A stretch of DNA of 14,577 bases, taken from contig PNNE01000012.1 of assembly GCA_013824055.1 (NCBI GenBank), forward strand, positions 1 to 14,577, written 5' to 3'. This stretch comes from Rhodobacter sp. (GTDB taxonomy: Bacteria > Pseudomonadota > Alphaproteobacteria > Rhodobacterales > Rhodobacteraceae). Position 1 is the stretch's first letter, and the number at the start of each line of letters is the position of its first letter. Positions 13,070 to 14,577 of this stretch are shown here, piece by piece. The position numbers were made by a program, and so were the translations under genes. The notes under the pieces were generated by a model that worked only from the letters and a program-made list of their open reading frames with translations, was not told the origin of the DNA and searched no databases.

Positions 13070-14462
13070 TTACCTGCGCCAGCGGGCGAAACCGAAACCC
13101 ATGTAGTCGCGAGCGTAGGCCTCGGCGGCGGCGGATTCGAGGCTCTCGTCCCAGATCGACAACAGGGCCGCCGCCGAGGGGATCAGGGGCGACGGTCGGC
13201 GGAGTGACATCGGCCTCGACGGCGAGATGGGCAAGACCCTCGGCCAGGCGATCCTCGCGCAGAAGGTGGTCAAGCGGCTGAAAGCTGGCGAAGCCCTGCA
13301 CCAGCGCGGTCTGGCTGGCCAGGCTGGGGTCGACGCGGCTGCCGGTCTGACCGCCCACGGCAAGACGGCAGTAGGTCAGGAAGATCAGAAAGGCGGCGCG
13401 TTCGGCTTCCGGGCTGGCGAAGGGTTCGCCCGGGGGCTGCAGCTCGGCCTGGAAGCCGTTGATCAGGATGCGCCGCAGGTCCTGGGCCTCGGCCATGACG
13501 ATCTTGCGGCGGAAGGCGACATGGGCGCGCAAGAGCGGATGCCGCAGCACGGTAAAGCTGCGGTGGCCGGGGTGCCTGCGCTTCCAGTGGCGCAGCGATT
13601 TCTGTTCGAACCCTTCGGATGTCGGGCCAAGCCGGGCGAACCAGTCGCGGATGATCGTCTCGGGACCAGAGCGGATCGGAAGGAACAGCAGCGACGCGAC
13701 GTCCGAGGCCAGGACGGTCGGCACACCGGCAGTCCGGCGCGGCTCGAAGCTGGGGGTGCGTCCGAGGTTGAAGACATCGACGGCGGCAGTGGCTTCGGCC
13801 AGGGCCTCGGGGTTTTCCAGCTTGTCTTCCAGCGGGCCGGGGTTCTGCTTCTTCAGCGTGTCGTCCAGAGACTTCAGCCGCGCCTCGACGCCAAGGAACG
13901 CGGCCAGGCCGTTCACGATTTCAAGCGAGCCGAGATCGTCGTAGTCGAGGTAGAAGGCGGTCTGCCCCGTCGTCTGCAGGGCGTTGAGCAGCAGAAGCTG
14001 GAACGCCTGGATCTCCTGCAGGTGCTTCAGGAACTCGGGCACGTCGAAGCGGACCCTGGCGGTCTTCAGCCGCTTGGGGTTGGTCAGCTTCCACTGGTCG
14101 GTCGCCTGGGCGATCTTCCAGGACACGTAGCTTTCCAGGGGGTTGCGGGTCAGGATGATCTTGGCGCAGCCAGGGTCGGGCAGCACGTCGTCCAGGATGC
14201 GCAGGTCGTGGTCGTGAAAGAAGCGGAAACCGGGAAGGCCTTCGGTGTTCTCTCGCAGCTTGCGCAGCAAGGGGCGCGGGTCGCGGTCGCGCTCTGCCAT
14301 CGTGATGCCGAAAAGCTCGGTCCGGTCCTTCTTGCCCAGGATATAGCGGTTGAAGACCTCGCCGTGGCTGTGGACGCCGGGCAGCGCGTTCAGGTTCGCT
14401 TCCAGCAGGTTCGACCCGGTGCGCATTTCGGCGAAGACGACGAAGGAGTGGAAGCGGCTCAT
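13070..14462 (-). CDS. Two-domain sulfotransferase (NodH-like), with a one-base frameshift near the 3' end
   Basis: The minus-strand ATG is at 14462-14460. The N-terminal domain (about 1-240) has a PAPS 5'-phosphosulfate loop MRTGSNLLE (13-21), the acceptor-side motif HSHGEVFN (31-38) and a 3'-phosphate-binding block ILTRNPLESYVSW (103-115). A second region (about 258-440) resembles the Sulfotransfer_2 family: LFLPIRSGPETI (degenerate 5' loop) and FTVLRHPLLRAHVAF (303-317). The start frame runs on past the end into an Arg-rich tail overlapping ptsN. The neighbouring frame instead gives a natural C terminus, LLSIWDESLESA through YMGFGFARWRR, stopping at 13070. Dropping one base within about 13165-13190 joins the two as a 463-residue protein. 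Acceptor unknown; a surface polysaccharide is a guess. There is no clear ribosome-binding site; the start overlaps an upstream gene by ATGA. Confidence 0.8.
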
Positions 14463-14577
14463 CTGACGACGCGGGGCCGGGCAAAGGGGGGCGCGGGCAG
14501 CGCAAGCTCGGCGTCCGAGGGGAAGTCACCCATCAGGACCGGGGCCATGCCCTGATTGCGCAGATCCTGCAGGAAGC
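14459..14577 (-). CDS. C-terminal end of an unidentified gene (cut by window edge)
   Basis: On the minus strand a frame is open from the window edge to the TGA at 14461-14459, giving 38 residues (FLQDLRNQGMAPVLMGDFPS, then DAELALPAPPFARPRVVR). The stop overlaps the sulfotransferase start as ATGA, which suggests one translationally coupled operon. The residue mix looks like a real protein tail, but too little is present to name a family. Confidence 0.5.
   Translation of the reverse strand, partial: FLQDLRNQGMAPVLMGDFPSDAELALPAPPFARPRVVR

Noticed and set aside
12906..13160. Continuation of the sulfotransferase frame to a stop inside ptsN (518 residues in all)
   Set aside because: The tail is Arg-rich low complexity and overlaps ptsN on the other strand by about 60 bases, while the adjacent frame gives a natural C terminus ending at 13070.
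13227..14555. 442-residue plus-strand open frame opposite the sulfotransferase
   Set aside because: It is the mirror of the GC-rich coding strand: Gln/Gly/Val/Leu-rich with no domain pattern, whereas the minus-strand frame has clear sulfotransferase motifs.
1..14577. Mobile elements, CRISPR arrays, tRNA or rRNA genes, prophage or defence islands
   Set aside because: No transposase or integrase motifs, spaced repeats or RNA-gene signatures were seen; composition and gene order look chromosomal and continuous.

Overview
This is a GC-rich stretch of an alphaproteobacterial chromosome, most likely from the Rhodobacteraceae/Paracoccaceae. Three things point there. The flagellar order motB-flgE-flgK-flgL-flgI is typical of that family. 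The envelope block is rnd-like-kdsD-lptC-lptA-lptB-hpf-ptsN with no rpoN between lptB and hpf. There are also CtrA-like TTAA-N7-TTAA boxes and several TTG starts. The genus cannot be fixed from sequence alone.

Left part (1-2002): three poorly characterised genes run head to tail. The first is the C-terminal part of a dynamin-like/TRAFAC GTPase cut by the window edge. The second is a 123-residue protein whose predicted strand/helix order resembles a Roadblock/LC7 domain. The third is a 284-residue protein I do not recognise. A GTPase next to a Roadblock-like protein just upstream of motB recalls the MglA/MglB arrangement. This is the best candidate here for an undescribed system, perhaps linked to flagellar placement or function.

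Flagellar part (2003-7929): a short promoter region holds a 15-bp tandem repeat, a 13-bp palindrome and a CtrA-like box. It is followed by motB (stator), a second CtrA-like box, then flgE (hook), flgK and flgL (hook-filament junction) and flgI (P ring). flgK/flgL and flgL/flgI overlap by 4 bases, so these genes are probably co-transcribed and translationally coupled.

Interval 7930-8232: about 300 bases with no convincing gene but several strong hairpins. It ends in a possible promoter and a hairpin that holds the ribosome-binding site of the next gene.

Envelope/stress part (8233-12965): an RNase D-like 3'-5' exonuclease; KdsD, which makes arabinose 5-phosphate for Kdo; the LPS transport genes lptC, lptA and lptB; then, after a 212-base regulatory gap with a heat-shock-type promoter candidate, the long ribosome hibernation factor hpf and the nitrogen-PTS protein ptsN.

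Right part (12966-14577): a hairpin separates ptsN from a convergent minus-strand sulfotransferase gene. Its product looks like two sulfotransferase-type domains in tandem, and its 3' end is broken by a one-base frameshift in a C/G-rich stretch. The end of another minus-strand gene, overlapping it by ATGA, lies at the window edge. I saw no tRNA, rRNA, CRISPR array, insertion sequence or integrase.
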